A stretch of DNA of 41,812 nt from Pseudomonas sp. R28(2017) (GCF_002112505.1 NZ_NEHW01000027.1:1-41812), one strand, 5' to 3'. Shown: positions 32,101-37,383, counted from the stretch's first letter. Notes: generated by a model from the sequence alone, not told the origin. A program made the numbers and translations.

Positions 32101-35100
32101 GTCCCTATCGGCGACGCCCAGCGTGGCCGAAGGTGGCCAGATCGTCTACACCGCCACCCTGACCAACGCCGCGCAAACCGCCGTGACCGTGACCCTGAGC
32201 AACGGCCAGACCATCACCATCGGCGCCAACCAGACCACCGGCAGCGTCACCATCGCCGCGCCAGGCGACGACCCCTACATCGACGCAGGCCAGGTCAGCG
32301 CCCGCATCACCAGCGCCACTGGCGGCAACTTCGAGAACCTGGCGATCAACAGTACGCCAGCAGTGACCAACGTCAGCGATACCATCGACACCTCGACCGT
32401 CACGCTGACTGCCACACCGTCGGTGGCCGAGGGCGGCACCATCGTTTACACCGCCACCGTCAGTGCTGCTGTGACAGGCAGCCCGGTGACGGTGACCTTG
32501 GCCAATGGCCAGACCATCACCATCCCGGTCGGCCAGAGCTCCGGCACCGCCACGGGTACTGTGACCAACGACGTGTATCAGGGGCACGCGCCCGTCACCA
32601 ACAGCATCACCGCCGTCAGCGGTGGCAACTACGAGAACCTGGTGGCCAACCAGGCACCGGTCAGCACCAGCGTCACCGATGTGCAGGACACCACCACCGT
32701 CACCCTGACGGCCACGCCATCCGTGGCCGAGGGCGGCACGTTCACCTACACGGCAAGCGTCGGCGCGCCGGTCACTGGCAGCGCCGTGACAGTGACCCTG
32801 GCCAACGGCCAGACCATCACCATTCCGGTCGGCCAAAGCTCCGGCACCGCCACCGGCAGCGTGACCAACGACGTCTATCTGGGCCACGCGCCGGTCACCA
32901 ACAGCATCACCAACGTGTCCGGCGGCAGCTACGAAAACCTGGTCGCCAACACCGCCACCGTCAGCACCACGGTCACCGATGTACAGGACACCACCACCGT
33001 CACCCTGAGCGCCACACCATCGGTGGCCGAGGGCGGCACCATCCTCTACACCGCCACCGTCAGTGCTGCGGTCACCGTGACCCCGGTGATCGTGACCCTG
33101 ACCAATGGCCAGACCATCACCATTGCGGTGGGCCAGAGTTCCGGTACCACCACGGCGGTCGTGAGCAATGACGTGTATCAGGGCCATGCCGCCGTCACCA
33201 ACAGCATCAGCAGCGTTTCCGGTGGCAGCTACGAGAACCTGGTGGCCAACAAGGCCGTGCTCAGCACCAGCGTCACCGACGTGCAGGACACCACTACCGT
33301 TTCCCTGACCGCCACTCCCACCGTGGCCGAGGGCGGCCAGATCGTCTACACCGCCACCCTGACCAACCCGGCGCAAACCGCCGTCACCGTGACCTTGAGC
33401 AACGGCCAGGCCATCACCATCGGCGCCAACCAGTCCTCCGGCAGCATCACCGTGGCCGCGCCAGCCGATGACGTCTACCTCGACGCGACCACGCTCAGTA
33501 CCACCATCACCAACGCCACCGGGGGCAACTTCGAAAGCCTGGTGGTCAACCCGGCGCCAGCGGTCACCGCCGTGACCGACACGTTGAACACCACCACCCT
33601 CGGCATCACCGGCTCCGCCACCGTGGCCGAGGGCAACAACGCCACCTACACCCTGACCCTGAGCAATCCACCGCAGACCGACGTGGTGGTCAAATTGAGC
33701 TACAGCGGCACCGCCACCAACGGCGTCGACTACACCGGCGTGGCCACGGTGACCATCAAGGCCAACAGCAACCAGGCCACCTTCACCCTTCCGACCATCA
33801 AGGACAACGTCACCGAAGGCACCGAGCAGTTCACCATCAAGATCGACTCGGCCACCGGAGGCAACTTCGAGGGGCTGGCAGTCAGCAGCACGGCAGGCAG
33901 CATCACCACCCAGCTGTACGAGCCGGCCCCGGTACTGGACCTCGACGCCAACGACTCCAGCGGCAAGACCGGTGCCGACTTCCAGACCACCTTCACCGAA
34001 AACGGCAGTGGCAACTCGATCAGTGACCTGGACATCTCCATCACCGACTTCGACAGCACCCAAATGGCCGGTGCCACCGTCACCCTGACCAACGCCCAGG
34101 CTGGCGACGCGCTGAACCTGGGCAGCAGCGTCAACGGCATTACCATCACCTCCAGCGTGACCGCCGGCAAGGTGGTGCTGACCCTGACCGGCAACGCCTC
34201 GCTGGCCGACTACATGCAGGCGATCAAGAACATCACCTTCGTCAACACCAGCGAAGACCCAAGCACCACGCCGCGGATCATCACGGTCACGGTCACCGAC
34301 GGGGTCAATGTGTCCAACACCGCGACCACCACGGTCAACGTGGTGGCGGTCAACGACGCGCCTGTGTCCACCGGAGGTGTCGCGACCGGTGTCGAGGACA
34401 CCGCGCTGGTGCTGAACTGGAGCAACTTCAACGTCACCGACGTCGACAGCCCCACCTCGAGCCTGGGCGTCACCATCACCCAACTGCCGACCCTTGGCAC
34501 CCTGCAGTACAACAACGGCACCGCCTGGGTGAACGTCACGGTCAACCAGACCGTGAGCCAGGCCGACATCGCTGCCGGCAAGCTCAAGTTCGTGCCGCTG
34601 GCCAACCAGTCCGGTGCCGATGGCTACGGTGGTACCGGTGTGGGCAACAACCAGGCTGACTATGCACAGATCAAGTTCAAGCCCACTGACGGCATGACCC
34701 CGGGCACTGAAACCACGCTGAAGGTGGACATCACGCCGGTCGCCGACGCACCTACCCTGAGCATCGGCAGCAACACCGTCAATTCGCTGGGCCTGACCAA
34801 GGAGACCTGGACCACCCTCACCGGCCTGGGTACCAACGGCAACGGCATTACCGGCGATGCGCTGAAGACAGTGTTCGCCAACTCCGGCACCGCCGCTACG
34901 TCAGCCACCACCACCAACGTGCAGTCCGACGCCACCGTCGCGGCCCAAAGTGGTTCGAAGACGTCCGGCCTGGTGTACCTGGAAGCCGGCAAGACCTACA
35001 CCTTCAGCGGCACCGCCGACGACAGCCTGCTGGTGAACATCGGCGGCAAGACCGTGGTCACCGCCACCTGGGGCGCTGGCGGCACCGTGGCGGGCACCTA

Positions 35101-37360
35101 TACCCCCACCACCAGCGGCTACTACACCCTGGAGATCTACCACGCCAACCAGTCGGGCCCAGGCAGCTACGACGTCAATATCAAGGTTGGCAGCGGCACG
35201 GTGGGCGATTTCAACAGCACCAGCATCGCGATGTACCCGAGCGTCACCGCACTGGCCAATGCCGGTGTCACGCTGTCCGACCTGCACGGCAGCAGCGGCC
35301 AGGGCTACTACGATGGCTACAAGCTCAACGAAGGGCCGGAGAACGGCAGCGTCAAGCTGGTGGGCATCAGCAGCAGCCTGACCGACACCGACGGCTCCGA
35401 GGCCCTGAACGTCAAGCTGGGTGGCATCCCGGCGGGCTCGGTGATCAGCGACAGCGCCGGGCATAGCGCTACCGTGGGGGCGACGGCCGTCGACGTCAGC
35501 GGCTGGGCCCTGAACAGCCTGACGATCAAGACACCGTCCTACTACAGCGGCCAGTTCGATGTGAAGGTCACCTCGACGTCCACCGAGTCGGTCGGCGGCA
35601 GCTTTGCCACCACCGAGGGCACGCTGAAGGTCACGGTGTACCCGGACACCTACACCACCTCCCAGTTGACCACTGCCAGTGACAGCACAACCGGCACCTA
35701 CGGCGACGACATCATCATCGCCGACACCGCCGGCCTGCACATGGCCGCCGGCACCAACTACAACCTCGCCTTCATCGTCGACACCTCGGGCAGCATGAGC
35801 ACCACCGGCATCGAGGCGACCAAGGCGTCACTGGCCACCACGTTCCAGACGTTGCTGGCGGATGCCAAGGCCACCGGGGTCGGCACAGTGAACGTACTGC
35901 TGGTGGACTTCGCCACCCAGGTCAAGAGCACGGTTGCGGTCACCCTCAACGATGCCGGCCTCAAGACCTTGCTCAATGCCCTGAGCGGCATGAGCGCGGA
36001 CGGTGGCACCAACTACGAGGACGCCTTCAAGACCACCGCCAACTGGTTCCAGAACCTGAAGAATGCCGGCGTCACCGGCACTAACCAGACCTACTTCCTC
36101 ACCGATGGCCAGCCGACCTACTACCAGACCGGCGAGCAGACCAACCCGGCCCTGGCCAACAGCTCGGTCAAGCTCGACACGCTCCTGACCAACATCAGCT
36201 ACAAGATGGGCGACACGATAACCAACTATCAACTGGACACCAGCAACCGGGTGTCGATCGACGCCACCGGCAAGCTCACCGCCGAAACCCGCAGCTTCGA
36301 CCTGCTGAGCCTGAGCTACAAGTGGAGTGCCGTGACCACCGGCCTGATCCACGCCGAAGGCAACGGCGGTTACGAGCTGTCGAAGCTGGCCGGCACCGGC
36401 AGCACCACGACCAGCGACACCCTGAGCAACGCCACTTCCAGCTTCGCGTTGCTCGCGGCGCTGTCGTCGGTCGAGGCCGTCGGAGTTGGCACGGGCATCA
36501 GCAACACCGACCTCAAGCCGTTCGACAGCGACGGCTTACCGCAGGTCAATGTCGACCCCAGCAAAATCACCGATGCGATCCTCGGCCATACCGACCAGAC
36601 CATTGCCGGCGCCGACACGATCAACGGTGGCGATGGCCACGACATCATCTTCGGCGACCTGGTGAGCTTCGACTCGATACCCGGCAGCGGCATCGAGGCC
36701 GTCCAGGCCTTCGTCGCGACCAAGCTGGGTGTGGACGCCAGCCTGGTGGATGCCAAGGTGATGCACCAGTACATCAGCGAGCATTACACCGACTTCGACC
36801 TGTCGCGCACCAATGACGGCGCCGACACCCTGATGGGCGGGGGCGGCAACGACATCATCTTTGGCCAGGGGGGCAACGATTACCTCGATGGTGGCAAGGG
36901 CAATGACATCCTGCTCGGCGGCACTGGCAACGACACGCTGCTGGGGGGCGAAGGCAACGACCTGCTGTTTGGCGGGGCCGGCAACGATACCCTGATCGGC
37001 GGCAAGGGCAACGACATCCTCAGCGGTGGCGCTGGGGCCGATACCTTTGTGTGGAAGGCCGGCGACCTTGGCCAGGACGTGATCAAGGACTTCAAGCTGA
37101 GCGAAGGCGATCGGCTGGACCTGACCGACCTGCTGCAAGGTGAACGTGGCACGACCATCGACAATTACCTGAAGATCACCACCGTGGGCGGCGAATCGAC
37201 CCTGCAGATCAGCACCGAGGGCAAGCTCAACGCTGCCGGCGGCCTGGCCAACGCCGATGTCAGCATCAAGCTGGAGGGGGTGGACTGGTCGCACACCTCG
37301 ATCAACTCGCTGATCAGCGGCGCCGACCCGACCATCAAGATCGACAACAACAACAGCTGA
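11183..37360 (+). CDS. lapA: LapA, giant cell-surface biofilm adhesin (8725 residues)
   Basis: This secreted RTX adhesin anchors cells to surfaces and to each other. The N-terminus MSTVVAIVKSIVGQVIAVSP opens a retention module that plugs the outer-membrane pore. TAAG at residues 107-110 is the LapG cleavage site (between Ala108 and Ala109), followed by a Gly/Ser-rich linker. Residues 171-7469 are 73 Ig-like repeats. Then come a Calx-beta-like domain (7470-7578), cadherin-like domains (about 7579-7860), a PA14-like region (about 7870-8010), a vWA domain (about 8190-8440; MIDAS DTSGS from Asp8200), RTX nonapeptides (about 8476-8490 and 8545-8620), and the secretion signal at the C-terminus. ATG with GGAGAG a few bases upstream sets the start. 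The length is close to LapA of P. putida KT2440, about 8,700 residues from memory. The frame is intact despite the repetition. An 8-G run lies at 11311-11318. Confidence 0.97.
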   Translation: MSTVVAIVKSIVGQVIAVSPEGIRRVLIEGDRLYAGEQVLTGVGGAVTLQLADGRYLDLGRDSQWSAGTPDSSADMGMATAQAAPSVEQLQQAIQAGADPTMALEATAAGPSTSGGSSGALGGGHSFVMLEETAGRVDPTIGYQTGPLNFSEGLRFEQFAGLDTTVAADTGTAVTLSATPSISENGGTIVYVATVGQAPLSELTVTLSNGAVIVIAAGQTSGSVNIAVPANDTVYVDGRVLSVNITGTSGGGLPVNIDNTPASTRVVDSIDTTTATLSASPVVAEGGAITYTVTLSNPAQTAVTVSLSNGQVINIAAGQSSGSVSLQAANDVYQGASTLSTSITSASGGNFEHLEANPAPVLTVINDSVDTTTVTLTASTSASENGNILYTASLSAPVTGTPVVVTLANGQAITVAVGQSVGTVSVPVGNDVYQGQGQVSNSISTVSGGNFENLVANPTPVSTTISAVQDTTTVSLSATPSVAEGGQILYTATLSNPAQSAVTVTLSNGQTITIAANQASGSISVAAPGDDRYVDGGLVSARIIDASGGNFEQLAINSTPALTTVTDTLDTSTVMLSATPSVAEGGTILYTATVNAPVTGSPLLVSLANGQIITIAVGQSAGTAMGTASNDVYQGHAPVTNSIVGVSGGNYENLVANPAPVSTNVTDVLDSVRATLSATASVAEGGSIVYTVTLDAPVAGAPVVVTLSNGQTISIAVGQSVGTATATVSNEPYQGHAAISNSIAGISGGNFENLVADQASVSTRVTNVPDSIALTLTATPAVAEGGTIVYTVTVNAPVTGAPLVVSLANGQTVTIPVGQSSGTVAAVVDNDAYQGHAPIGNSITGVSGGNYENLVADQTPVSTTVTDVQDTTTVSLTATPSVLEGGTIVYTASVGAPVTGSPVVVTLTNGQTITIPVGQSSGTATGAVSNDVYQGHAPVTNSISDVSGGNYENLIADKTQVSTNVTDVQDTTTVTLTATPSVAEGGTIVYTATVNAPVSGSAVVVTLANGQIITIPVGQSTGTATSAVSNDVYQGHAPVTNTITAVSGGNYESLVANAATVSTTITDVQDTTTVTLTATPSVSEGGTILYTATVGAPVTGNPVVVTLTNGQIITIAVGQSSGTATGVVSNDVYQGHAPVTNSISSVTGGSYENLVADKSQVSTSVTDVTDTTTVTLTATPSVAEGGTILYTATVDAPVTGSPVVVTLNNGQTITIPVGQSYGTATGAVSNDVYQGHAAVSNSITSVSGGNYENLVADQAPVSTSVTDVQDTTTVSLSATPSVAEGGQIVYTATLTNAAQSPVTVTLSNGQTITIGANQTSGSVSVATHGDNPYLDAGQVSARITNATGGNFENLAVNSTPAVTNVTDTVDTSTVSLTATPSVAEGGTIVYTATVTAPVTGSAVVVTLANGQTITIPVGQSSGTATAAVSNDVYQGHPAVSNSISNVSGGNYENLVADKTQVSTSVTDVTDTTTVTLTASPSVAEGGTILYTASVGAPVTGSPVVVTLTNGQSITIPVGQSTGTATSAVSNDVYQGHAPVTNSISDVSGGSYENLVADKSQVSTTVTDVTDTTTVTLTATPSVAEGGTIIYTASVGAPVTGSPVVVSLANGQSITIPVGQSSGTATGAVTNDVYQGHAAVSNSITSVSGGNFENLVADQAPVSTSVTDVQDTTTVSLSATPSVAEGGQIVYTATLTNAAQSPVTVTLSNGQTITIGANQTSGSISVATHGDNPYLDAGQVSASITNASGGNFENLAVNSTPAVTNVTDTVDTSTVSLTATPSVAEGGTIIYTATVTAPVTGSAVVVTLANGQTITIPVGQSSGTATAAVSNDVYQGHPAVANSISNVSGGNYENLVADKTTVSTSVTDVTDTTTVTLTATPSVAEGGSIIYTASVNAPVTGSPVVVSLANGQTITIAVGQSSGTTTGMVSNDVYQGQAPVTNNITAVSGGNYENLIANTATVSTTVTDVQDTTTVTLTATPSVAEGGTILYTATVDAPVTGSPVVVNLANGQTITIAVGQSSGTTTGAVSNDVYQGHAPVTNSISNVSGGNYENLIADHTQVSTSVTDVQDTTTVSLSATPSVAEGGQIVYTATLTNAAQSPVTVTLSNGQTITIAANQTSGSVSVATHGDNPYLDAGQVSTRITDASGGNFENLAVNNTPAVTSVTDTVDTSTVSLTATPSVAEGGTIVYTATVTAPVTGSAVVVTLANGQTITIPVGQSSATATAAVSNDVYQGHAPVTNSINTVSGGNYESLVADKSQVSTTVTDVTDTTTVTLTATPSVTEGGIILYTATVGAPVTGSPVVVTLTNGQTITIPVGQSSGTATSTVSNDVYQGHAPVSNSISNVSGGDYENMVADKTAVSTSVTDVQDTTTVSLSATPSVAEGGQIVYTATLTNAAQSPVTVTLSNGQTITIAANQTSGSVNVATHGDNPYLDAGQVSARITNASGGNFENLAVNSTPAVTNVTDTVDTSTVSLAATPSVTEGGSIVYTATVTAPVTGTAVVVTLANGQSITIPVGQSSGTTTTAVSNDVYQGHEPVTNSITAVSGGNYENLVANTAIVSTTVTDVRDTTTVSLTATPSVVEGSTILYTATVGAPVTGSPIVVTLTNGQTITIPVGQSSGTATGAVSNDVYQGHAAVTNSISNVSGGNYENLVADKATVSTSVTDVQDTTTVSLSATPSVAEGGQIVYTATLTNAAQSPVTVTLSNGQTITIPVGQSSGTATAAVSNDVYQGHPAVANSISNVSGGNYEYLVADKTTVSTSVTDMTDTTTVTLTATPSVTEGGTILYTATVGAPVTGSPVVVTLTNGQSITIPVGQSTGTATSAVSNDVYQGHAPVTNSISNVSGGSYENLVADKSQVSTSVTDVTDTTTVTLTATPSVAEGGIILYTATVGAPVTGSPVVVSLANGQTITIPVGQSSGTTTGAVSNDVYQGHAAVTNSISNVSGGNYENLVADKTTVSTTVTDVQDTTTVSLSATPSVAEGGQIVYTATLTNAAQSPVTVTLSNGQTITIAANQTSGSISVATHGDNPYLDAGQVSARITNASGGNFENLAVNSTPAVTSVTDTVDTSTVSLTATPSVAEGGTIVYTATVTAPVTGSAVVVTLANGQTITIPVGQSSGTATAAVSNDVYQGHPAVSNSISNVSGGNYENLVADKTQVSTSVTDVTDTTTVTLTATPSVTEGGTIIYTATVGAPVTGSPVVVTLTNGQTIMIPVGQSSGTATGAVSNDVYQGHAPVTNSISNVSGGNYESLVADKTQVSTNVTDVTDTTTVTLTATPSVAEGGTILYTATVGAPVTGSPVVVTLTNGQSITIPVGQSSGAATAAVSNDLYQGHAAVTNSISNVSGGNYENLVADKSQVSTSVSDVTDTTTVTLTASPSVAEGGTILYTASVGAPVTGSPVVVTLTNGQSITIPVGQSSGTATGAVSNDVYQGHAAVTNSISNVSGGNYENLVADKTAVSTSVTDVQDTTTVSLSATPSVAEGGQIVYTATLTNAAQSPVTVTLSNGQTITIGANQTSGSINVASHGDNPYLDAGQVTAHITDASGGNFENLAVNSTPAVTNVTDSVDTSTVSLSATPSVAEGGTIVYTATVTAPVTGSAVVVTLANGQTITIPVGQSSGTTTAVVSNDVYQGHPAVSNSISNVSGGNYENLVADKTQVSTSVTDVTDTTTVTLTATPSVAEGGTILYTASVGAPVTGSPVVVTLTNGQTITIPVGQSSGTATGAVSNDVYQGHASVTNSISDVSGGSYENLVADKSQVSTTVTDVTDTTTVTLTATPSVAEGGTITYTASVGAPVTGSPVVVSLANGQSITIPVGQSSGTATGAVTNDVYQGHAAVSNSITSVSGGNFENLVADQAPVSTSVTDVQDTTTVSLSATPSVAEGGQIVYTATLTNAAQSPVTVTLSNGQTITIAANQTSGSISVATHGDNPYLDAGQVSARITNASGGNFENLAVNTAPAVTNVTDTVDTSTVSLTATPSVAEGGTIVYTATVTAPVTGSAVVVTLANGQTITIPVGQSSGTVTAAVSNDVYQGHPAVSNSISNVSGGNYENLVADKTQVSTSVSDVTDTTTVTLTATPSVTEGGTILYTATVGAPVTGSPVVVTLTNGQSITIPVGQSSGTATGAVSNDVYQGHATVTNSISDVSGGNYENLVANKAAVSTSVTDVQDTTTVTLTATPSVAEGGTILYTATVDAPVTGSPVVVNLANGQIITIAVGQSSGTATGAVTNDVYQGHAAVTNSITSVSGGNYENLVANQAPVSTSVTDVQDTTTVSLSATPSVAEGGQIVYTATLTNAAQSPVTVTLSNGQTITIAANQTAGSISVATHGDNPYLDAGQVSARITNASGGNFENLAVNSTPAVTNVTDTVDTSTVSLTATPSVAEGGTILYTASVGAPVTGSPVVVTLTNGQSITIPVGQSSGTATGAVSNDVYQGHAAVTNSISNVSGGNYENLVADKTAVSTSVTDVQDTTTVSLSATPSVAEGGQIVYTATLTNAAQTPVTVTLSNGQTITIAANQTSGSISVATHGDNPYLDAGQVSTRITNALGGNFENLAVNSTPAVTNVTDTVDTSTVSLTATPSVAEGGSIVYTATVTAPVTGSAVVVTLANGQSITIPVGQSSGTTTEVASNDVYQGHAPVTNNITAVSGGNYENLVANTATVSTTVTDVQDTTTVTLTATPSVTEGGTILYTATVGAPVTGSPVVVTLTNGQSITIPVGQSSGTATGAVSNDVYQDHAAVTNSISNVTGGNFENLVADKSQVSTSVTDVQDTTTVSLSATPSVAEGGQIVYTATLTNAAQSPVTVTLSNGQTITIAANQTSGSINVATHGDNPYLDAGQVTAHITDASGGNFENLAVNSTPAVTNVTDTVDTSTVSLSATPSVAEGGTIVYTATVTAPVTGSAVVVTLANGQTITIPVGQSSGTTTAAVSNDVYQGHPAVSNSISNVSGGNYENLVANKAAVSSTVTDVQDTTTVTLTATPSVAEGGTIVYTATVDAPVTGSPVVVMLTNGQTITIPVGQSAGTVTDAVSNDVYQGHAPVTNNITAVSGGNYENLVANTATVSTTVTDVQDTTTVTLTATPSVTEGGTILYTASVGAPVTGSPVVVTLTNGQSITIPVGQSSGTATGAVSNDVYQGHAAVTNSISNVTGGNYENLVADKTAVSTSVTDVQDTTTVSLSATPSVAEGGQIVYTATLTNAAQSPVSVTLSNGQNITIGANQTSGSVSVATHGDNPYLDAGQISARITNATGGNFENLAVNSSPAVTNVTDTIDTSTVSLTATPSVAEGGTIVYTATVTAPVTGSAVVVTLANGQTITIPVGQSSGTATAAVSNDVYQGHAPVTNSISNVSGGNYESLVADKSQVSTTVTDVTDTTTVTLTATPSVAEGGIILYTASVGAPVTGSPVVVTLTNGQTITIPVGQSSGTATGAVSNDVYQGHAAVTNSISSVIGGNYENLVADKTAVSTSVTDVQDTTTVSLSATPSVAEGGQIVYTATLTNAAQSPVTVTLSNGQTIIIGVNQISGSINVATHGDNPYLDAGQVSARITNATGGNFENLAVNSAPAVTSVTDTVDTSTVSLSATPSVAEGGTIVYTATVTAPVTGSAVVVTLANGQTITIPVGQSSGTATATVSNDVYQGHPAVTNSISNVSGGNYENLVANKAAVSTSVTDVQDTTTVTLTATPSVAEGGTIVYTATVGAPVTGNPVVVTLTNGQSITIPVGQSTGTATSAVSNDVYQGHAPVTNSISNVSGGSYENLVADKSQVSTSVTDVTDTTTVTLTATPSVNEGGTILYTANVGAPVTGSPVVVTLTNGQTITIPVGQSAGTATGAVSNDVYQGHAAVTNSISNVSGGNYENLVADKATVSTSVTDVQDTTTVSLSATPSVAEGGQIVYTATLTNAAQSPVTVTLSNGQTITIAANQTSGSISVATHGDNPYLDAGQVSASITNATGGNFENLAVNSTPAVTSVSDTVDTSTVSLTATPSVAEGGTIVYTATVTAPVTGSAVVVTLANGQTITIPVGQSSGTATAVVSNDVYQGHSAVTNSINNVSGGNYENLVADKSQVSTSVTDVTDATTVSLSATPSVAEGGQIVYTATLTNAAQSPVTVTLSNGQTITIAANQTSGSISVATHGDNPYLDAGQVSARITNASGGNFENLAVNSTPAVTSVTDTVDTSTVSLTATPSVAEGGTIIYTATVTAPVTGSAVVVTLANGQTITIPVGQSSGTATAAVSNDLYQGHPAVSNSISNVSGGNYENLVADKTQVSTSVTDVTDTTTVTLTATPSVAEGGTIIYTATVGAPVTGSPVVVTLTNGQTITIPVGQSSGTATGAVSNDVYQGHAPVTNSINNVSGGNYESLVADKTQVSTTVTDVTDTTTVTLTATPSVAEGGTITYTASVGAPVTGSPVVVSLDNGQTITIAVGQSSGTATGAVSNDVYQGHAPVTNNITGVSGGSYENLVANTATVSTTVTDVQDTTTVTLTATPSVAEGGAILYTATVGAPVTGSPVVVSLANGQTITIAVGQSSGTATAAVSNDVYQGHAAVTNSITSVTGGSYENLVADRTQVSTSVTDVQDTTTVSLSATPSVAEGGQIVYTATLTNAAQSPVSVTLSNGQTIIIGANQTSGSINVATHGDNPYLDAGQVSARITNASGGNFESLAVNSTPAVTNVTDTVDTSTVSLTATPSVVEGGTIIYTATISAPVTGSPVVVTLTNGQSITIPVGQSSGTATGTVSNDVYQGHAAVTNSISNVSGGNYENLVADKTTVSTSVTDVQDTTTVSLSATPSVAEGGQIVYTATLTNAAQSPVTVTLSNGQTITIGANQTSGSVSVATHGDNPYLDAGQVSARITNASGGNFENLAINSAPAVTNVTDTVDTSTVSLTATPSVAEGGSIVYTATVTAPVTGSAVVVTLANGQTITIPIGQSSGTTTAAVSNDVYQGHPAVSNSISNVSGGNYENLVANKTAVSTTVTDVQDTTTVSLSATPSVAEGGQIVYTATLTNAAQTAVTVTLSNGQTITIGANQTTGSVTIAAPGDDPYIDAGQVSARITSATGGNFENLAINSTPAVTNVSDTIDTSTVTLTATPSVAEGGTIVYTATVSAAVTGSPVTVTLANGQTITIPVGQSSGTATGTVTNDVYQGHAPVTNSITAVSGGNYENLVANQAPVSTSVTDVQDTTTVTLTATPSVAEGGTFTYTASVGAPVTGSAVTVTLANGQTITIPVGQSSGTATGSVTNDVYLGHAPVTNSITNVSGGSYENLVANTATVSTTVTDVQDTTTVTLSATPSVAEGGTILYTATVSAAVTVTPVIVTLTNGQTITIAVGQSSGTTTAVVSNDVYQGHAAVTNSISSVSGGSYENLVANKAVLSTSVTDVQDTTTVSLTATPTVAEGGQIVYTATLTNPAQTAVTVTLSNGQAITIGANQSSGSITVAAPADDVYLDATTLSTTITNATGGNFESLVVNPAPAVTAVTDTLNTTTLGITGSATVAEGNNATYTLTLSNPPQTDVVVKLSYSGTATNGVDYTGVATVTIKANSNQATFTLPTIKDNVTEGTEQFTIKIDSATGGNFEGLAVSSTAGSITTQLYEPAPVLDLDANDSSGKTGADFQTTFTENGSGNSISDLDISITDFDSTQMAGATVTLTNAQAGDALNLGSSVNGITITSSVTAGKVVLTLTGNASLADYMQAIKNITFVNTSEDPSTTPRIITVTVTDGVNVSNTATTTVNVVAVNDAPVSTGGVATGVEDTALVLNWSNFNVTDVDSPTSSLGVTITQLPTLGTLQYNNGTAWVNVTVNQTVSQADIAAGKLKFVPLANQSGADGYGGTGVGNNQADYAQIKFKPTDGMTPGTETTLKVDITPVADAPTLSIGSNTVNSLGLTKETWTTLTGLGTNGNGITGDALKTVFANSGTAATSATTTNVQSDATVAAQSGSKTSGLVYLEAGKTYTFSGTADDSLLVNIGGKTVVTATWGAGGTVAGTYTPTTSGYYTLEIYHANQSGPGSYDVNIKVGSGTVGDFNSTSIAMYPSVTALANAGVTLSDLHGSSGQGYYDGYKLNEGPENGSVKLVGISSSLTDTDGSEALNVKLGGIPAGSVISDSAGHSATVGATAVDVSGWALNSLTIKTPSYYSGQFDVKVTSTSTESVGGSFATTEGTLKVTVYPDTYTTSQLTTASDSTTGTYGDDIIIADTAGLHMAAGTNYNLAFIVDTSGSMSTTGIEATKASLATTFQTLLADAKATGVGTVNVLLVDFATQVKSTVAVTLNDAGLKTLLNALSGMSADGGTNYEDAFKTTANWFQNLKNAGVTGTNQTYFLTDGQPTYYQTGEQTNPALANSSVKLDTLLTNISYKMGDTITNYQLDTSNRVSIDATGKLTAETRSFDLLSLSYKWSAVTTGLIHAEGNGGYELSKLAGTGSTTTSDTLSNATSSFALLAALSSVEAVGVGTGISNTDLKPFDSDGLPQVNVDPSKITDAILGHTDQTIAGADTINGGDGHDIIFGDLVSFDSIPGSGIEAVQAFVATKLGVDASLVDAKVMHQYISEHYTDFDLSRTNDGADTLMGGGGNDIIFGQGGNDYLDGGKGNDILLGGTGNDTLLGGEGNDLLFGGAGNDTLIGGKGNDILSGGAGADTFVWKAGDLGQDVIKDFKLSEGDRLDLTDLLQGERGTTIDNYLKITTVGGESTLQISTEGKLNAAGGLANADVSIKLEGVDWSHTSINSLISGADPTIKIDNNNS
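11501..11512 (+). other. LapG cleavage motif TAAG in LapA
   Basis: The codons ACG GCA GCG GGC encode Thr107-Ala-Ala-Gly110. In studied LapA proteins, LapG cuts between the two alanines at almost the same residue number, which releases the adhesin from the cell. Confidence 0.9.
11693..33589 (+). repeat. LapA tandem array: 73 repeats of about 100 residues
   Basis: Units start after the Asp closing each VTDxxD motif. The first three start at 11693 (101 residues), 11996 (99) and 12293 (100). From 12593 the period is exactly 300 nt up to 19193, then one 297-nt unit (19193-19489), then exactly 300 nt from 19490 to 33589. This totals 73 units and 7299 residues. Type A contains IPVGQSSGTA and NDVYQGHAPVTNSIS. 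Type B contains ANQTSGSISVATHGDNPYLD and GGNFENLAVNS. There are 19 complete B units (starting 12593, 14993, 16193, 17393, 18293, 20090, 21590, 22790, 23990, 24590, 25490, 26690, 27590, 28790, 29390, 30890, 31490, 32090, 33290). Central units are nearly identical; units at both ends are more diverged. Confidence 0.95.
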
Positions 37361-37383
37361 CGGGCAGGCGCAGCCGGGCAAAG

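Noticed and set aside
11693..33589. CRISPR-like or non-coding satellite array
   Set aside because: The period is a multiple of three, the frame stays open throughout, and each unit encodes the same Ig-like fold. These are protein repeats.
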